Made by a program: the position numbers and the translations under genes | Origin: Lachnospiraceae bacterium | GTDB lineage: Bacteria; Bacillota; Clostridia; Lachnospirales; Lachnospiraceae | Reading direction: 5' to 3' | Assembly: GCA_017525525.1 (NCBI GenBank) | Contig: JAFXSQ010000021.1 | Location: 1-37,263, forward strand | Length of the DNA stretch: 37,263 nt | Shown here: positions 7,944-16,623 of the stretch, piece after piece | How positions within the stretch are numbered: position 1 is the first letter of the stretch | How the letters are laid out: each line of letters starts with the position of its first letter | The notes under the pieces: model-generated | The model's database searches: none | Told to the model about the DNA's origin: nothing | Seen by the model: the letters and a program-made list of their open reading frames with translations, nothing else

Positions 7944-8759
7944 ATGAACGAAAAGAAAGCAATACTCACAGCAAAGGATCTGTCCAAGACATTTTCCAAC
8001 GAATCGGTGCAGCAGCATGTGTTAAAGAATTTGAACCTATCGATATATAAGGGTGATTTCACTGTAATCATGGGCAACTCGGGATCGGGCAAGAGCACAC
8101 TGCTCTACTCACTCTCGGGGATGGACAGACCGACACTCGGAACCATAACCTACTTTACCGGTGAGAAGAAGGACGGGATAGAGATATCGAAGCTTAGCAA
8201 CGACAGGCTGGCAATCTTCAGAAGAAACAATGCGGGCTTCGTGTTCCAGCAGAATTACCTCAATGACAGCATGAGTGCACTTGACAATGTGATGGTTTGC
8301 GGGCTGCTTAAAACCAAGGACAGAAAGGCGCTTGCGGCTAAGAGCAGGGAGCTTCTCTCGAGGGTGGAGATAACAGAGCAGGACTTAAACAAGTATCCGA
8401 CGCAGCTTTCCGGAGGTCAGCAGCAGAGGGTTGCGGTGGTAAGGGGAGTGATCAACGATCCGCAGATCCTCTTTGCCGATGAACCGACCGGAGCACTGAA
8501 TTCACAGAATACGACTAATGTGTTAGACATTTTGTCTGACTTAAACGACAAGGGACAGAGCATAGTGATGGTTACCCATACGGTGAAGGCAGCAGAGCGC
8601 GGGAACCGTATCCTCTACCTTGCGGACGGCGTGGTAACGGACGAGCTTGACTTAGGACCCTATGCAGGGGATTACAAGGACGAGAAGAACCCTCAGCTTG
8701 ATAAGGCTAAGGAGAGACACGCGAGGTTGAAGGAATTCCTTCAGGAGATGGGATGGTAA
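7944..8759 (+). CDS. ABC exporter ATPase (MacB/BceA-type)
   Basis: 271 residues. Hydrolyses ATP to drive the FtsX-type permease encoded next to it. Seen in order: Walker A GNSGSGKST (about 44-52), Q-loop VFQQN, signature LSGGQQQR, Walker B ILFADEPTGAL and switch His in VTHT. The ADEPTGAL form and the FtsX partner place it in the MacB/LolD/BceA group, which moves lipopeptides, antibiotics or lipoproteins. ATG 7944 is chosen because AAGGAG lies 8 nt upstream; further-upstream in-frame starts would overlap the terminator. A C-terminal extension of about 40 residues past the usual core is charged. The next gene starts 2 bp after the stop. Confidence 0.93.
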   Translation: MNEKKAILTAKDLSKTFSNESVQQHVLKNLNLSIYKGDFTVIMGNSGSGKSTLLYSLSGMDRPTLGTITYFTGEKKDGIEISKLSNDRLAIFRRNNAGFVFQQNYLNDSMSALDNVMVCGLLKTKDRKALAAKSRELLSRVEITEQDLNKYPTQLSGGQQQRVAVVRGVINDPQILFADEPTGALNSQNTTNVLDILSDLNDKGQSIVMVTHTVKAAERGNRILYLADGVVTDELDLGPYAGDYKDEKNPQLDKAKERHARLKEFLQEMGW

Positions 8760-8760
8760 T

Positions 8761-11148
8761 ATGTACAAATTATACATGATTGCAAAAAACAATATGAAGA
8801 AGCAAAAAGGGGATATGATAACCCTCTTCATCCTGACACTGCTTTCGGCCTTTCTGATTTTCTCAAGCATGTCGGTTCTGACGGGCATGGGAAAGGTGAT
8901 GGATGATGCATTTGCGAAGATTAACGGTGCCGAGGTCATGCTCTACACAGATAAGAGCGCTGAGGCTTGTGCCGAAGCCGAGGAAGCATTTAAGAAGGAA
9001 AATCCGTTGGATTATGAGGCGGTAAATGTGATTGACAGCTTACCGGATTACAGGAACGCTGCAAGCGAGGAGTGGAGCAATAACGAGTTTTTCTTCGGCA
9101 GATATGAGCATGAACAGCGACTTCAGAAGATGACATTTCCGGAGGGGCTTTCGGGAGATGACATAGCCGTTCCTTATCAGATGAAGAATCGACTGGCAGT
9201 GGGCGACACACTTGAGATCAAGATGAACGATAAGGTTACTGCGTTCCGTGTGGCAGGTTATGTGGAGGATCCTTATTTCTCGGTTATCCTGAACATCAAT
9301 GTATATTACTGTTATATATCTGATGAGATGTTTGATAAGCTGCTTGCAGACTACCCCGGTGATGTCTCGGAGGGTGTTATGCACATGGGACACTGGGATA
9401 CTTCGTCGCTTGAAGAAGGCAAGACAACGATCGATCTGGAGAATGCGGTCACGGACAGATACAAGACGCTGATCGGTCCGTATCTCGCCGAGCACCCGGA
9501 GTATGCAGGCTACATGGCCTTAAACTGGGATACTATGAAGGGCGGCGCAACCATCGTCCCGATGATCATGATGGGAATACTCTTGATCTTTGCGGTGCTG
9601 ATTCTGATCATCACGGTGGTGATCATTTCCTTCTCGGTAAGGAATTTCATCCAGAGGAACATGAAAAACACAGGTATTCTCGAAGCAGCCGGTTATACGG
9701 TCAGCGAGATCCGCGGTGCAACTGTTTTTGAAGTCGGGCTTGTGGCAGGAATCGGTACGGCACTCGGGCTTCTGCTCGGCGTGCTCGGAAGCGGAGCCCT
9801 CGGCAACGTGATGTCATCACTGCTCGGCCTTACATGGATCAGACCGGTAAGTATTCTGATACTTGTGCTTACAGCCGTCTTTAACTTCGGACTTGTGCTT
9901 CTTGTAACGGTATTGATAAGCAGAAGATATAAGAAGATTACGGTATTGGATGCATTAAGAGGCGGCATGACTAACAACAATTTCAAGAAGAACCGCTTTT
10001 CATTTGAGAAGACAAAGCTTCCGATACCCGGTGTGCTTTCCTTAAAGGAGACCTTCGGAAATCCGGCCAGGAGCATCGGTCTCTTATTAATAGTGTGTGT
10101 GCTCGCAATATGCGCCTCTTTAGGCTTTGGCATGAGAGAAAACTTCGGGGCAAGCAAGCAAAGCATGATGGATATTTTCGCCTTCGAGATGTGCGATACC
10201 GCTGTGTATACAAAATCGGATATCAGCGAAGATGTAAAAGGCATGGATGGCGTGGGGCATATGGTCAGCTTTTACGGCTTTGAGCCCACGGTAAGCGCGG
10301 GAGAAAAGGCGGAAACCATATACACCTATGCCTATGATGACAATGCGAACAGACAGTACTTGCAGCTCATCGAGGGCAGGATACCGGAGCATGACAATGA
10401 GGTCATCATCACTCCGGGTGTCGCGACAGATCTGAAGGTGGGTGTCGGAGATATGATTACCATAACTTATGGCAGCAATTCAGCGGATTATATCATCACC
10501 GGCATGGAGCAGAAGATGGAGCGCATGGGCAGATTGATCAGCATGAATTTTGACGGCGCGAACAGGGTGATGCCTGCCGGCAGTTCACTCATCTATTATA
10601 TAGACGGTAAAGACGGGGAGAGCTTCGACAGCCTGAAGGAAAGGCTTGAGGAGCTTAGGAAGGACAAGTATCCGGAGGAGGAATGGACCTATGCGGACAT
10701 GGACAAGATTGCAAGCGAATCCGCAGACGGCATCATCATTGCCATGCGCGCGGTCTGTGCGCTGCTGTTGATAGTGACGATTCTGGTGGTAATATTTGTG
10801 GAATCGCTTGTCATCCGCAGTCGTGTTACAAGAGAGTGGAAGAATATGGGCGTTTCTCGCGCAATCGGCATGACTTACCGCGAGCTGCTTGCGCAGATCA
10901 TGGTGTCAAACCTTCCGGCGGTGCTTGCAGGAGCGGTACTCGGAGTATTTGTTTCATGGCTTACCGGCGCAAAGCTCGTGACTATGATGCTCTCCGTATT
11001 CGGGTATAAGAAGGTGCAGTTCACTATCTCATTTATATGGCTCCTTGTAACGGTGCTTCTGATCGCGGCAGTGGCAGTTGCCACGGCAGCGCTTTCCGGC
11101 AGAAAAGCAAAGAAGCTTGAGCCTGCGAGACTGATTACGGAGGAATAG
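8761..11148 (+). CDS. ABC exporter permease, two FtsX domains
   Basis: 795 residues. N-terminal helix (about 20-40), then an extracellular domain (about 45-265). Three helices of the first FtsX domain follow (about 268-400, IVPMIMMGILLIFAVLILI). After a helix near 440-460 comes a second extracellular domain (about 465-680), and the last three helices (about 690-790) form the second FtsX domain. This is the layout of BceB/MacB-like permeases of the antimicrobial-peptide or lipoprotein export class. It forms a two-gene operon with the ATPase at 7944, with one intervening base. Response regulators lie downstream at 11836 and 13455, as for Bce modules, but none directly abuts. Substrate unknown. 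Confidence 0.9.
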   Translation: MYKLYMIAKNNMKKQKGDMITLFILTLLSAFLIFSSMSVLTGMGKVMDDAFAKINGAEVMLYTDKSAEACAEAEEAFKKENPLDYEAVNVIDSLPDYRNAASEEWSNNEFFFGRYEHEQRLQKMTFPEGLSGDDIAVPYQMKNRLAVGDTLEIKMNDKVTAFRVAGYVEDPYFSVILNINVYYCYISDEMFDKLLADYPGDVSEGVMHMGHWDTSSLEEGKTTIDLENAVTDRYKTLIGPYLAEHPEYAGYMALNWDTMKGGATIVPMIMMGILLIFAVLILIITVVIISFSVRNFIQRNMKNTGILEAAGYTVSEIRGATVFEVGLVAGIGTALGLLLGVLGSGALGNVMSSLLGLTWIRPVSILILVLTAVFNFGLVLLVTVLISRRYKKITVLDALRGGMTNNNFKKNRFSFEKTKLPIPGVLSLKETFGNPARSIGLLLIVCVLAICASLGFGMRENFGASKQSMMDIFAFEMCDTAVYTKSDISEDVKGMDGVGHMVSFYGFEPTVSAGEKAETIYTYAYDDNANRQYLQLIEGRIPEHDNEVIITPGVATDLKVGVGDMITITYGSNSADYIITGMEQKMERMGRLISMNFDGANRVMPAGSSLIYYIDGKDGESFDSLKERLEELRKDKYPEEEWTYADMDKIASESADGIIIAMRAVCALLLIVTILVVIFVESLVIRSRVTREWKNMGVSRAIGMTYRELLAQIMVSNLPAVLAGAVLGVFVSWLTGAKLVTMMLSVFGYKKVQFTISFIWLLVTVLLIAAVAVATAALSGRKAKKLEPARLITEE

Positions 11149-11192
11149 GATATATAATTGTATCCCTAAATGAAATGTGATAAAATACGGAT

Positions 11193-11799
11193 ATGTGTGT
11201 GTTGTTCATTTCATTTATTATACATGGGGATGCGCTTACTCTGTGGGGAATTATAACAGATACCTCATATACCGATGATGACAAGAGGTATTATGACAGT
11301 CTTATACTTTCGGATTCTGATAATCAGAGACCGGTTTCCGAGACGCACAGAAGATCCATGATGATGAATTCCCTGGATGTCCTTCGTAAAGGATGGCGCA
11401 ATGGCCGGAACAAAGGACGACCTGAGGATGGAGACCATACAGCTTAAGCTTAACAATGCGAAGAATGTGGCAGGAGGTATCAAGTACAGGGCATACGTGC
11501 AGAAGCTCGGCTGGACCTTCTGGGCAGATACGGCGATTTCGGACACCTACGCCGGAACGAAGGGTAAGTCCTTAAGAGTATAGGCGATACAGGTTAAGTG
11601 TTACGGCGAATTGTCGCAGGCATATGATGTGTACTATAAGGTATACACGGACAAGTACGGATGGCTTGACTGGGCAAAGAACGGCTTGACTGCGGGAACC
11701 GCGGGCTTTGGATACAAGCTCCGTGCCTTCGAGGTAAAGCTGCTTCCCAAGGGAGCGGTAGCGCCGGGCAAGACTACCAAGCCATACGTTAAGAAATAA
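11193..11799 (+). pseudogene. Broken ChW-repeat protein gene with in-frame amber codon
   Basis: The region 11377-11799 reads as two to three ChW repeats (AGTKDDLRMETIQLKL, IKYRAYVQKLGWTFW, YKVYTDKYGWLDW) in one frame, interrupted by TAG at 11581-11583. Relatives have Glu there (SLRV-E-AIQVK, RVEMIQ), so one GAG to TAG change explains it. Upstream, 11193-11400 is open in other frames with protein-like strings (DDKRYYDSLIL), but signal peptide and N-terminal domains are absent. The gene is therefore truncated, frameshifted and stopped. It is related to the genes at 283, 3397 and 31803. Low expression of the fragment cannot be excluded. Confidence 0.8.
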
Positions 11800-11835
11800 T
11801 GCTCGCTTGAATCTGCGGATATAATTATACGGTTT

Positions 11836-12603
11836 ATGAAGGACAATCATTTCAGTTGCCTCATCGTGGATGATGAGGCAGAGCTGGCACAGATGACAGC
11901 AGAATACTTTGGAATGTTTGATGTGAAGACGGCATATGTCACATCGGCGGCAGACTGCTACGCATTCCTTGATACCAATGAAGTGGACCTGGTTCTCCTG
12001 GATATCAATCTGGGAGACGGGTCCGGTTTTGATGTGTGCAAGAAGATAAGGGAAAGCTATCAGCTACCCATCATCTTCATAAGTGCAAGGCAGAGCGATG
12101 ATGATGTGCTTGTGGGCCTTTCGATAGGCGGTGACGATTATGTGAAGAAGCCCTACAGTCTTTCGGTGCTCCTCGCCAAGGTAAAGGTGAATCTGAAAAG
12201 AGTGGAGCAGCTTAAATCCTTGGCGCAGTCCTCGGCGGTTGTCACAGATGAGGCAGGCGAGGGAAGTGCATCCGCTCGGGCAGATGCCGGCGCAAACGAG
12301 CGGCAGCAGCCGGTCCTTTCTCTTGATGAAGCTACCATGTCGGCGGTGCTTAAGGGAAGACGCATACCCTTAAAGGCAAAGGAGTTCAAGCTTCTGTCAT
12401 GCCTGTACGAGAGAAAGAACACCATAGTGACAAAGGAGACATTGTTTGAAGAGGTATGGGGAGATTCCTTCTATGGAGACGGTACATTGAACGTGCACAT
12501 CAGAAAGCTGAGGGAGAAGCTGGAGGTGAATCCGAACGAACCGGAGTTTATAAAGACCATCTGGGGAACGGGATACACACTGGAGATAATGGAAGGCTCC
12601 TGA
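11836..12603 (+). CDS. OmpR-family response regulator without an adjacent kinase
   Basis: 255 residues. Receiver domain about 1-118: acidic pocket VDDE (11-14), phospho-accepting Asp56 in LVLLDINLG, and the Lys in VKKPYS. A long Ala/Glu-rich linker (about 130-158, EGSASARADAGANERQQ) follows. The winged-helix DNA-binding domain (about 160-250) shows LKAKEFKLLSCL and TLNVHIRKLREKL. It resembles regulators of Bce/Van systems. No histidine kinase is next to it; DNA after the stop holds only a short hydrophobic frame and repeats. No ribosome site precedes the ATG, but TATAAT lies at 11820-11825, 10 bp before it, which allows leaderless initiation. The kinase may be elsewhere or lost. Confidence 0.9.
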   Translation: MKDNHFSCLIVDDEAELAQMTAEYFGMFDVKTAYVTSAADCYAFLDTNEVDLVLLDINLGDGSGFDVCKKIRESYQLPIIFISARQSDDDVLVGLSIGGDDYVKKPYSLSVLLAKVKVNLKRVEQLKSLAQSSAVVTDEAGEGSASARADAGANERQQPVLSLDEATMSAVLKGRRIPLKAKEFKLLSCLYERKNTIVTKETLFEEVWGDSFYGDGTLNVHIRKLREKLEVNPNEPEFIKTIWGTGYTLEIMEGS

Positions 12604-12703
12604 TAGGGATATCTGAGAGAATTATTAATCATTTTTTAATCTTCGTTATATTTTTCTTTAAGAATGGTTTTGTATCATACAGTCACAGGTTGAGGGAAGC
12701 GTA

Positions 12704-12830
12704 AAGATTCTTCGGGCTAAAGCAATAGTATTGACACGATTAATTCATAATCGTGTCATGTCGTCGAAACGCATTGTAAAAATGACTTCGTCATTTGCGT
12801 TTCTCCTCTCAGAATGACACAGTGTGAAAA
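12704..12830 (+). repeat. Hairpin-rich dispersed repeat relative
   Basis: Bounded by AAGATTCTTCGGG on the left and AGAATGACAC on the right, the two halves of a motif scattered through the window. Inside are two perfect hairpins: GACACGATTA/TAATCGTGTC (12733-12757) and AAACGCA/TGCGTTT (12767-12802), the latter with an inner AATGAC/GTCATT. Confidence 0.7.
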
Positions 12831-12871
12831 AATATAAACCCTTCTTAGGGAAAGAGAAAGGATGTAAGATT

Positions 12872-13402
12872 ATGGAGAATTTAGAGAAGGTTGAAAAGAT
12901 AAGAGAGAAGACAGGAGTTACCTACGAGGAAGCTAAGAAGGCGCTTGAGGCTAATGACTGGGATGTACTCGATGCGATAGTTTATTTAGAGGCGCTCGGC
13001 AAGATAAACAACCCCACAGGCGGTTCCTACACAACAAGCGTGGAGACTTCGAAGGAGTTCAAGGAAGCCAAGGCTGACTATGAGGAGAAGTCGAAGGTTA
13101 AGGATTTCGGCGATTGGTGTGGCAATGTGTTTGAGAAGCTGATGCAGGTTAAGTTCACGGTAACAAGGCATGAGAAGGAAGTGCTGTCGATTCCGTCACT
13201 GGTGCTGATATTCGCACTGCTGATCCTTCCGGTTACCTTACCGCTTGCGATAGTCGGACTTTTCCTTGACTGCAGATATCATTTCGACGGCGTCGACAAT
13301 GTATCCGTAAATGTAAATGATGCGCTTAACAAAGCAAGCAATGTGGCAGAGGATGTAAAGGCCGGATTCACCGACGGCAAGAAGAACAAGGAAGATAAAT
13401 AA
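12872..13402 (+). CDS. DUF4342-like (UBA-fold) small membrane protein
   Basis: 176 residues. Residues 1-45 (VEKIREKTGVTYEEAKKALE, then NDWDVLDAIVYLEAL) match the UBA-like helical bundle of DUF4342, also seen at the front of EF-Ts and NAC-type proteins. Those bundles bind peptides or proteins; the role here is unknown. One or two membrane passes lie at about 107-131 (SLVLIFALLILPVTLPLAI). The tail is Lys/Asp-rich. The start is placed at ATG 12872, with AAAGGA nearby; an earlier in-frame GTG at 12824 lies inside the repeat element and lacks a ribosome site. The two-component pair begins 52 bp downstream and could be cotranscribed, so a link to envelope stress is possible. Confidence 0.75.
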   Translation: MENLEKVEKIREKTGVTYEEAKKALEANDWDVLDAIVYLEALGKINNPTGGSYTTSVETSKEFKEAKADYEEKSKVKDFGDWCGNVFEKLMQVKFTVTRHEKEVLSIPSLVLIFALLILPVTLPLAIVGLFLDCRYHFDGVDNVSVNVNDALNKASNVAEDVKAGFTDGKKNKEDK

Positions 13403-13454
13403 TAGAATAAAAAGATTCTTCGGGCTGAAGAGTCTTAAAAAAGGAAGAGGACTT

Positions 13455-14138
13455 ATGAGCAAAATACTAATCATCGAAGACGAAGAGAAGCTCGCTCGCT
13501 TTGTGGAGCTCGAGCTGGTACACGAAGGCTATGAAGTAGAAAAGGCATTTGACGGAAGAGCGGGGCTTGACCTCGCTCTTACCGGTAACTCGGACCTGAT
13601 ACTGCTGGATGTGATGCTTCCGCAGCTCAACGGACTTGAGGTGCTTAGACGCCTGAGAAATGAGAAGAACACGCCGGTCATCATGCTCACGGCGAGGGAT
13701 GCGGTCATGGATAAGGTGTCGGGACTTGACGCAGGCGCTGATGACTATATCACGAAACCATTTGCCATAGAGGAGCTGCTTGCGAGGATTCGTGTGGCTT
13801 TAAAGAAGAGCGCTGCAGCCTCGGGGGCGGTCGCTTCGGGCGAGGTCATGGAGGTGCGCGGCGTGAAGCTTGATGCCGACAGACATGAGGTCACCGTGAA
13901 CGGAGAGCCGGTTGAGCTTACCAACAGGGAGTTTGAGCTCCTGAAGTTCCTTATGAAGAACAGGAATATAGTGCTCGACCGCGATAAGCTGATGAACGAG
14001 GTATGCGGCTATGACTATGCCGGAGAGACGAATATCATAGATGTGTATGTGAGGTACATCCGCACGAAGATAGATGATAAGTACGGGATAAAGCTTATCA
14101 CTACGGTCAGGGGTGTGGGGTACTCGATAAAGGATTGA
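13455..14138 (+). CDS. OmpR-family response regulator
   Basis: 227 residues, the standard length. Receiver: acidic pair in IIEDEE (7-12), phospho-accepting Asp52 in LILLDVMLP, Thr in MLTARD and Lys in ITKPF. Winged helix about 130-225: LTNREFELLKFLM and IIDVYVRYIRTKID, ending in VRGVGYSIKD. Most like ArlR/CssR-type regulators. AAGGAAGAGG precedes the ATG. The partner kinase starts 2 bp after the stop, so they form one operon. Upstream at 13418-13438 is a short hairpin of the AAGATTCTTC repeat family. Target genes cannot be read from the sequence. Confidence 0.95.
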   Translation: MSKILIIEDEEKLARFVELELVHEGYEVEKAFDGRAGLDLALTGNSDLILLDVMLPQLNGLEVLRRLRNEKNTPVIMLTARDAVMDKVSGLDAGADDYITKPFAIEELLARIRVALKKSAAASGAVASGEVMEVRGVKLDADRHEVTVNGEPVELTNREFELLKFLMKNRNIVLDRDKLMNEVCGYDYAGETNIIDVYVRYIRTKIDDKYGIKLITTVRGVGYSIKD

Positions 14139-14139
14139 T

Positions 14140-15465
14140 ATGAAGAGAAATCAGAGCAAGAAAACTACATCGATAGCGGTAAAGATCAATCTGTCCTACT
14201 GGTTCAGGTCGCTGTTCAGGATGCTTTTCCTGGATGTGGTGATACTGGGGCTTACGGCCGGTTCATTTTTCATGTGGGCGGAGAATAAGGCGCAGGAGCT
14301 CGGAACGGTCATCGACAGGGAGATAGATACTAACGAAGAGGGCGAGCCTGTCTATGTAATAAGCGTCGAGAAGAAGCAGGAGTTCAGAGTGGAGTTTTCT
14401 GATGTGGGGCAGGTCGTTGGGCCGCCCTTCTGCATACTTCTCAGCGTAGAGGGCGTGATGCTGATCTTCGCGCTCTTCCACACGGGAGGAGTAAGGAGAA
14501 AGCTTCGACCGTTGAACGACTTGGCGCTCCAGGCGGAGGAACTCTCGAGCATACCTCTCGATGCGAAGATGGAGGAGCTTGCGAAGGCCATAGACCATGT
14601 GGAAACCAACTCGGCGAATGTGCGGGTGAAAACAGGGGATTCCGACCTGCAGAGCATAGAGATAGCCTTGAACAACCTCCTAAAGAGGATGCAGGAATCT
14701 CAGAAGCAGCAGGCGAGGTTCGTGTCGGATGCTTCGCACGAATTAAGGACGCCGATCTCAGTGATCCAGGGCTATGTGAACATGCTTGACCGCTGGGGCA
14801 AGGAGGATGAGAAGGTTCTCGAGGAGGCCATAGAGGCCTTGAAGAATGAGTCCGAGCATATGAAGGAGCTTGTGGAGCAGCTCTTATTCTTAGCCCGCGG
14901 AGACAGTGGAAGGAATACCCTGAACTTCGTGGACTTTGATTTGAACGAGATAGTCCGCGAGGTCTGGGAAGAGTCCGTGATGATAGACGAGGAGCACATT
15001 TACAGATGCAGGATAGGTGACAGTCTCGGTAATATGCATGATCCATACGAGGCAGAAATCGAGGTGATAGACGAGGACGAACAGGGCGGTACGGAGAGTA
15101 TACAGGCGGCGCCTTACTCACCGGCCATGGTACACGGCGATGTGGCCATGATTAAGCAGTCAATGAGGATATTTATCCAGAATGCGGCGAAGTACTCGCA
15201 CAAGGGAGACACGATAGACATAGGAGTGAAATGGGTGGACGGCAGGCCTGCCTACGTGGTTCAGGACGAGGGGATAGGCATGCAGAGCAAGGATGTGAGC
15301 CACATATTCGAGCGCTTCTACAGGTCGGATGAGGCAAGGAACGGAAATACGGGAGGCTCGGGCCTCGGACTTTCGATAGCAAAATGGATAGTGGATGCTC
15401 ACAACGGAACAATCGAGGTGTTGTCGAGACCGGAATTTGGAACAAGGTTTACGGTGAAGCTGTAA
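14140..15465 (+). CDS. Sensor histidine kinase, partner of the regulator at 13455
   Basis: 441 residues. Two membrane helices (about 25-47 and 95-115) flank a short extracellular loop of some 45 residues, too small for a classical ligand-binding domain. A HAMP-like linker leads to the H-box FVSDASHELRTPISV with His200. The ATPase domain has the N-box FIQNAAKYS, G1 DEGIGM, F-box FERFYRSD and G2 GGSGLGLSIAKWIV. All catalytic motifs are present. An unusual acidic insert of about 45 residues (AEIEVIDEDEQGG region, about 288-325) sits between the H-box helices and the N-box. The small sensor loop suggests the signal comes from within the membrane or from a partner protein. Confidence 0.94.
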   Translation: MKRNQSKKTTSIAVKINLSYWFRSLFRMLFLDVVILGLTAGSFFMWAENKAQELGTVIDREIDTNEEGEPVYVISVEKKQEFRVEFSDVGQVVGPPFCILLSVEGVMLIFALFHTGGVRRKLRPLNDLALQAEELSSIPLDAKMEELAKAIDHVETNSANVRVKTGDSDLQSIEIALNNLLKRMQESQKQQARFVSDASHELRTPISVIQGYVNMLDRWGKEDEKVLEEAIEALKNESEHMKELVEQLLFLARGDSGRNTLNFVDFDLNEIVREVWEESVMIDEEHIYRCRIGDSLGNMHDPYEAEIEVIDEDEQGGTESIQAAPYSPAMVHGDVAMIKQSMRIFIQNAAKYSHKGDTIDIGVKWVDGRPAYVVQDEGIGMQSKDVSHIFERFYRSDEARNGNTGGSGLGLSIAKWIVDAHNGTIEVLSRPEFGTRFTVKL

Positions 15466-15473
15466 GGAATAAC

Positions 15474-15511
15474 CATCGAGCATGGAAGACAAAGTTGAAC
15501 CATGCTCGATG
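15474..15511. repeat. 12-bp perfect inverted repeat after the kinase gene
   Basis: CATCGAGCATGG (15474-15485) and CCATGCTCGATG (15500-15511) are exact reverse complements with a 14-bp loop. No T run follows, so it is not a standard terminator; it may be a processing or stability hairpin. Confidence 0.7.
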
Positions 15512-15565
15512 CGCCTGCGTGTCATGAAGTGAAAATTGTATTACGCAGCCGTGTGCATAGCAACG

Positions 15566-15597
15566 AAAAAGGACGGTTTGTTGCGACCGTCCTTTTT
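15566..15597. terminator. Bidirectional terminator
   Basis: AAAAAGGACGGT (15566-15577) pairs with ACCGTCCTTTTT (15586-15597). It serves the kinase operon on the plus strand and the convergent secreted-protein gene on the minus strand. Confidence 0.9.
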
Positions 15598-15631
15598 CAT
15601 TGCTTATATAATCAAGATTAGTTTATTGAAA

Positions 15632-16264
15632 TTAGTTTACTTTCTCAACCTTAACTATGCATGAAGCTGAGTGCTGCATCTTGTGGTTGGCAGCGTTGGT
15701 GTATGAGAAGTATCCGCCAAGGTATATTGACTCACCCTTCTTAAGCTTAACAGGGAAGCTTCTCTCCTTTAAGTAAGCACCGTTCTTTCTGAGTGCCTCA
15801 GAGAGAGCTGAACCGGTCTTGTTTCTGTACCATGTGTTATAGAACTTCTGGTTGCAGATCCAAAGAGTTGATGTCTTTTGGCCGTAAGCGGTTGAAACTG
15901 TTCTGGATGTGGTATAGTCGCCATAAGAGCTCTTCTCAAGTACATTTACAAGACCGTTGATACCGCCGTTTGTTGTAACACCCTTAGGTGCCTTAACTGA
16001 TGAGATTGTGATTCTGTAAGTACCGTTCTTAGGAGCTGTGAACTTTACTCCGGGACGATCTACAGTCTTTGTAGCTGCAAATGTTACTCTTGTTGAGCCG
16101 AGTGAGATGGAAGCTGCCTTCTTGTAGCTATCCTTTTCACTTACATCATACTTAGCGGTAACAGTCTTTACCGCAGCCTCGGTTACGCCACCTGACACAA
16201 ACAGGGTAAGCGCAAATGCAAGCGTGAGTGCCAAAGCGACAAGTTTCTTGGAAATCTTCTTCAT
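15632..16264 (-). CDS. Small secreted protein of unknown function
   Basis: 210 residues with a clear signal peptide (1-30, KLVALALTLAFALTLFVSGG, cut near TEAA). The mature part is basic and rich in Ser, Thr and Lys. It contains a stretch (VKFTAPKNGTYRITISSV) like the beta-sandwich of pre-peptidase C-terminal or carbohydrate-binding modules, then KLKKGESIYLGGYF, again typical of that fold. No catalytic motif is visible. The secreted protein at 31803 has a similar N-terminal beta region, so the two may share a fold. AAGGAGG lies 6 nt before the ATG. It stands alone, with a terminator behind it. Confidence 0.8.
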   Translation of the reverse strand: MKKISKKLVALALTLAFALTLFVSGGVTEAAVKTVTAKYDVSEKDSYKKAASISLGSTRVTFAATKTVDRPGVKFTAPKNGTYRITISSVKAPKGVTTNGGINGLVNVLEKSSYGDYTTSRTVSTAYGQKTSTLWICNQKFYNTWYRNKTGSALSEALRKNGAYLKERSFPVKLKKGESIYLGGYFSYTNAANHKMQHSASCIVKVEKVN

Positions 16265-16512
16265 AATGTCCTCCTTATGAAATATGAAATTTTAGTGACT
16301 GCCACTTAATGTACTATAAAATCGCGGTTCGTTCAATATGTCAAAATCGACAATAGTGTTTGTGCATCTTGACAGTATGACGGATTGGGAGACCGATAAA
16401 GAAGAAAAAAGCTTGTGTGTGGGAGGCGCGGCGGCTAACAAAAGAGTGAAAAAGGCGGGGATTGTTAGCCGGACAGGGATATAACGACGCAGGGACAATG
16501 TTAGGTCGGCAC

Positions 16513-16588
16513 TATATCAACGCATATCAACGTTATATCAACGCTATGCCGGCGCTATATCTATGCTTTGGAAGCGCTATATCAACGC
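16513..16588 (+). repeat. Cluster of TATATCAACGC direct repeats
   Basis: Exact or near copies start at 16513, 16524 (partial), 16534, 16557 (variant TATATCTATGC) and 16578. Spacing is irregular. No replication or partition gene is nearby, so an origin role is not supported. Confidence 0.55.
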
Positions 16589-16623
16589 GTAGGTTTCATT
16601 ACGCAACAAAACCGCGCAATACC

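Noticed and set aside
11581-11583. Amber codon read through as an amino acid (recoding)
   Set aside because: TAG also ends several intact genes here (cyclase, binding protein, permease, ldh). No suppressor tRNA or pyrrolysine genes are seen, so a plain nonsense mutation is simpler.
12824-12871. Upstream GTG start for the DUF4342-like protein
   Set aside because: It lies in the dispersed repeat and has no ribosome site; ATG 12872 starts directly at the UBA-like domain.
14441-15121. Long open frame on the minus strand opposite the histidine kinase
   Set aside because: The kinase frame has all family motifs; the reverse frame is low in structure, rich in Ser, Pro and Arg, and matches no family. 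It is a codon-bias shadow.
16513-16588. TATATCAACGC cluster as a replication origin
   Set aside because: No replication or partition gene and no DnaA-box cluster; a chromosomal metabolic gene is next to it.
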